From: Bacteroidota bacterium
GTDB taxonomy: Bacteria > Bacteroidota > Ignavibacteria > Ignavibacteriales > Melioribacteraceae
Assembly: GCA_023397505.1 (NCBI GenBank)
Contig: JAEWUC010000007.1
Coordinates: 434,001 to 498,000 of the forward strand
DNA length: 64,000 bases
Direction: 5' to 3'
In this document: positions 62,462 through 64,000 of the stretch, in pieces
Numbering within the stretch: position 1 is the first letter of the stretch
Layout of the letters: each line of letters starts with the position of its first letter
Translations under genes and position numbers: made by a program
Notes under the pieces: generated by a model
Told to the model about the DNA's origin: nothing
The model's input: the letters and a program-made list of their open reading frames with translations, nothing else
The model's database searches: none

Positions 62462-64000
62462 TTATAAGTTATCTAAAAAGTAATTTGTGATTTTAGTGTA
62501 AAGATGAAGTGCATCTTTGCCGCCAACACCGTGTCCGTGACCGATATACGGGTAATAATCCAATGGTTTGTTGAGGTTCGATGCGGCTTTCGCGAAGGAA
62601 AGCGTATTTTGCCAAACAACAGTTGGGTCGGATGTACCATGAACAAGAAGCAATTTACCGTTTAAATTTTGGACATAATTTAACAAGCTGGCTTCTTTAT
62701 AACCGTCAGGATTTGATTGCGGGGTATCCATATATCTTTCGGTGTACATAACTTCGTAGTATTTCCAATCAATTACGGAACCGCCGCAAGCGCCGACTTT
62801 AAAAGCATCATTAGTTCGAAGCATCAAAGATGTTGTCATAAATCCGCCGTAACTCCAGCCGTAAACGCCAAAACGATTTGCATCAATATAGGGCAATGTC
62901 TTTAGATAATTTACACCTGTCATTTGATCTTTGACCTCAACAGTTCCTAAATTTCTGAAAGTTGCTTGTTCAAATTCAAGTCCGCGATTTGCCGAGCCGC
63001 GGTTGTCAAGTGTAAAAATAATATAACCTTTTTGAGCCATCATGTAGAACCAAAGGAAATATCTTCCTTGACCGAAACTGTTTGTAATTTGTTGATCGTG
63101 CGGTCCGCCGTAAACATATACTATAACCGGGTATTTTTTAGTTGAATCGAAATCGGGGGGAGTAATCATCCGGCAATAAAGATCAATACCTTCATCGTTT
63201 TTCAAAGTAAAGATTTTTGAATTGCCGATACTGTATTCTTCAAAAGGATTTGGAGCAGTTAAAATATTTTTAACAATTTCCCCGTTTTTATTCAAGATGT
63301 TTATTATGCGCGGTATTGTTGTGCTGTTGTACGAATCAATATAAAAATCGCGGTTGGTATTAGGTTTAACATTGTGTATGCCCGGTCCATTAGTAAGTTT
63401 TTGAATCTTACCGTTATCGATATTAATCTTATAAAAATGACGTTCGAGCGGAGTTTCTTTTGTAGTTGTTACAAAAATATTTTTACCGTTTTTATCAAAT
63501 CCCGAAAACGATGTTACAATCCATTTGCCTTGTGTAACCTGTCGGATTAAGTTTCCTTCGGTGTCGTAAAGATATAAATGATTAAATCCGTCCCTCTGCG
63601 AGAACCACAAAAATTTATTGGATGAATTTGGAAGAAATGTTAAAGGATTTTGAGGTTCAACATATTTATTGCTTTTTTCTTCGAACAATATTTTAACAGG
63701 TTCTCCCGTAGCAGCTTCATATTTTTTAAGTTGAAGATGATTTTGATCTCTGTTAAGATGTGCAACATAAAAATATTTTTCATCCGGCGACCATGTTAAA
63801 CTTACATAATATTGATCTAACGGTTCGCCGGTTTTTAACCATTGTGTTTTACCCGTTTTAATCTCGTAAATTCCGATTGTAACATGATGGCTTGTTTGCC
63901 CGGCCATCGGGTATTTTATATTTTTTAATTGTGCGGGAGTTTTAGAAATATCAACAAGAGGATAATCCGTTACCATTGTCTGGTCCATTCTGTAAAATGC
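62462..64000 (-). CDS. Dipeptidyl peptidase IV (S9B), C-terminal part
   Basis: The frame is still open at the right edge, so about 512 residues of an expected ~720-740 are visible. The beta-propeller comes first (for example WSPDEKYFYVAHLNRDQN and FLWFSQRDGFNHLYLYD). The hydrolase domain has IVYVYGGPHDQQITNSFGQG, the nucleophile motif VYGWSYGGFM, LLVHGTSDPTVVWQNT with the acid Asp, and PYIGHGHGV with the final His, all in the S9 order Ser-Asp-His. It cleaves X-Pro dipeptides from peptide N-termini, usually in the periplasm or at the surface in Bacteroidota. Signal peptide and the propeller start are outside the window. A weak terminator follows. Confidence 0.9.
   Translation of the reverse strand, partial: AFYRMDQTMVTDYPLVDISKTPAQLKNIKYPMAGQTSHHVTIGIYEIKTGKTQWLKTGEPLDQYYVSLTWSPDEKYFYVAHLNRDQNHLQLKKYEAATGEPVKILFEEKSNKYVEPQNPLTFLPNSSNKFLWFSQRDGFNHLYLYDTEGNLIRQVTQGKWIVTSFSGFDKNGKNIFVTTTKETPLERHFYKINIDNGKIQKLTNGPGIHNVKPNTNRDFYIDSYNSTTIPRIINILNKNGEIVKNILTAPNPFEEYSIGNSKIFTLKNDEGIDLYCRMITPPDFDSTKKYPVIVYVYGGPHDQQITNSFGQGRYFLWFYMMAQKGYIIFTLDNRGSANRGLEFEQATFRNLGTVEVKDQMTGVNYLKTLPYIDANRFGVYGWSYGGFMTTSLMLRTNDAFKVGACGGSVIDWKYYEVMYTERYMDTPQSNPDGYKEASLLNYVQNLNGKLLLVHGTSDPTVVWQNTLSFAKAASNLNKPLDYYPYIGHGHGVGGKDALHLYTKITNYFLDNL

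Overview
The window looks like a chromosomal segment of a free-living, anaerobic or facultatively anaerobic member of the Ignavibacteria (Bacteroidota/Chlorobi group). The base composition is AT-rich. Three proteins end in the type IX secretion sorting domain with the QNYPNPFNP core typical of that lineage. Several promoters match the Bacteroidota form TTG-N19/20-TAnnTTTG. The assignment rests on these sequence traits, not on a search.

Layout. 1-4.7 kb: end of an M29 aminopeptidase, a GyrI-like protein, PcrA/UvrD helicase and a phosphofructokinase with pyrophosphate-type active-site residues. 4.6-6.3 kb (minus strand): an NSS sodium symporter with an overlapping 36-residue MetS-like subunit gene. 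6.5-16.6 kb: two giant paralogous secreted beta-helix/FN3 proteins. Each has a leader carrying three AGCCGA boxes and is followed by a gene for a nearly identical 30-residue membrane peptide. 16.6-20.3 kb: a possible short transcript, a dipeptide epimerase, a fatty-acid hydroxylase and a GH9 glycosidase. 20.4-34.9 kb: a synthase-dependent exopolysaccharide locus resembling pga/alg (KaiC-like ATPase, TPR/outer-membrane porin, SGNH hydrolase, GT2 synthase, anchored Pro/Gln-rich protein, deacetylase-like protein, FN3 lipoprotein, degenerate hybrid kinase). Its two operons start with near-identical sigma-54-like sites. 35-40.5 kb: peptide deformylase, pyruvate:ferredoxin oxidoreductase behind a strong sigma-54 site, and a dihydroorotate-dehydrogenase-like partner.

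40.5-49.5 kb is an accessory region. It holds a striking comb of GGTTTT-type motifs repeated every ~20.6 bp, an AbrB/PIN toxin-antitoxin pair, a cluster of REP-like palindromes, and then a row of four integron-like gene cassettes without a visible integrase, bounded by a 51-bp imperfect direct repeat. The second cassette carries a three-gene operon: an RnlA-family HEPN ribonuclease, RNase HIII, and a TPR protein with a cold-shock-like C-terminus. Because E. coli RnlA depends on RNase HI, this operon is the best candidate in the window for an undescribed defence or toxin system.

49.5-64 kb is mostly housekeeping: an esterase, a gluzincin-like lipoprotein, a SIMPL protein, an AGCS symporter, a tRNA-Leu gene with a GIY-YIG nuclease gene inserted behind a duplicated tRNA 5' fragment, an outer-membrane protein, an HMA-CDF transporter, GlnRS, a SRPBCC protein, GluRS, a triple-receiver pseudo-kinase and the C-terminal part of a dipeptidyl peptidase IV.
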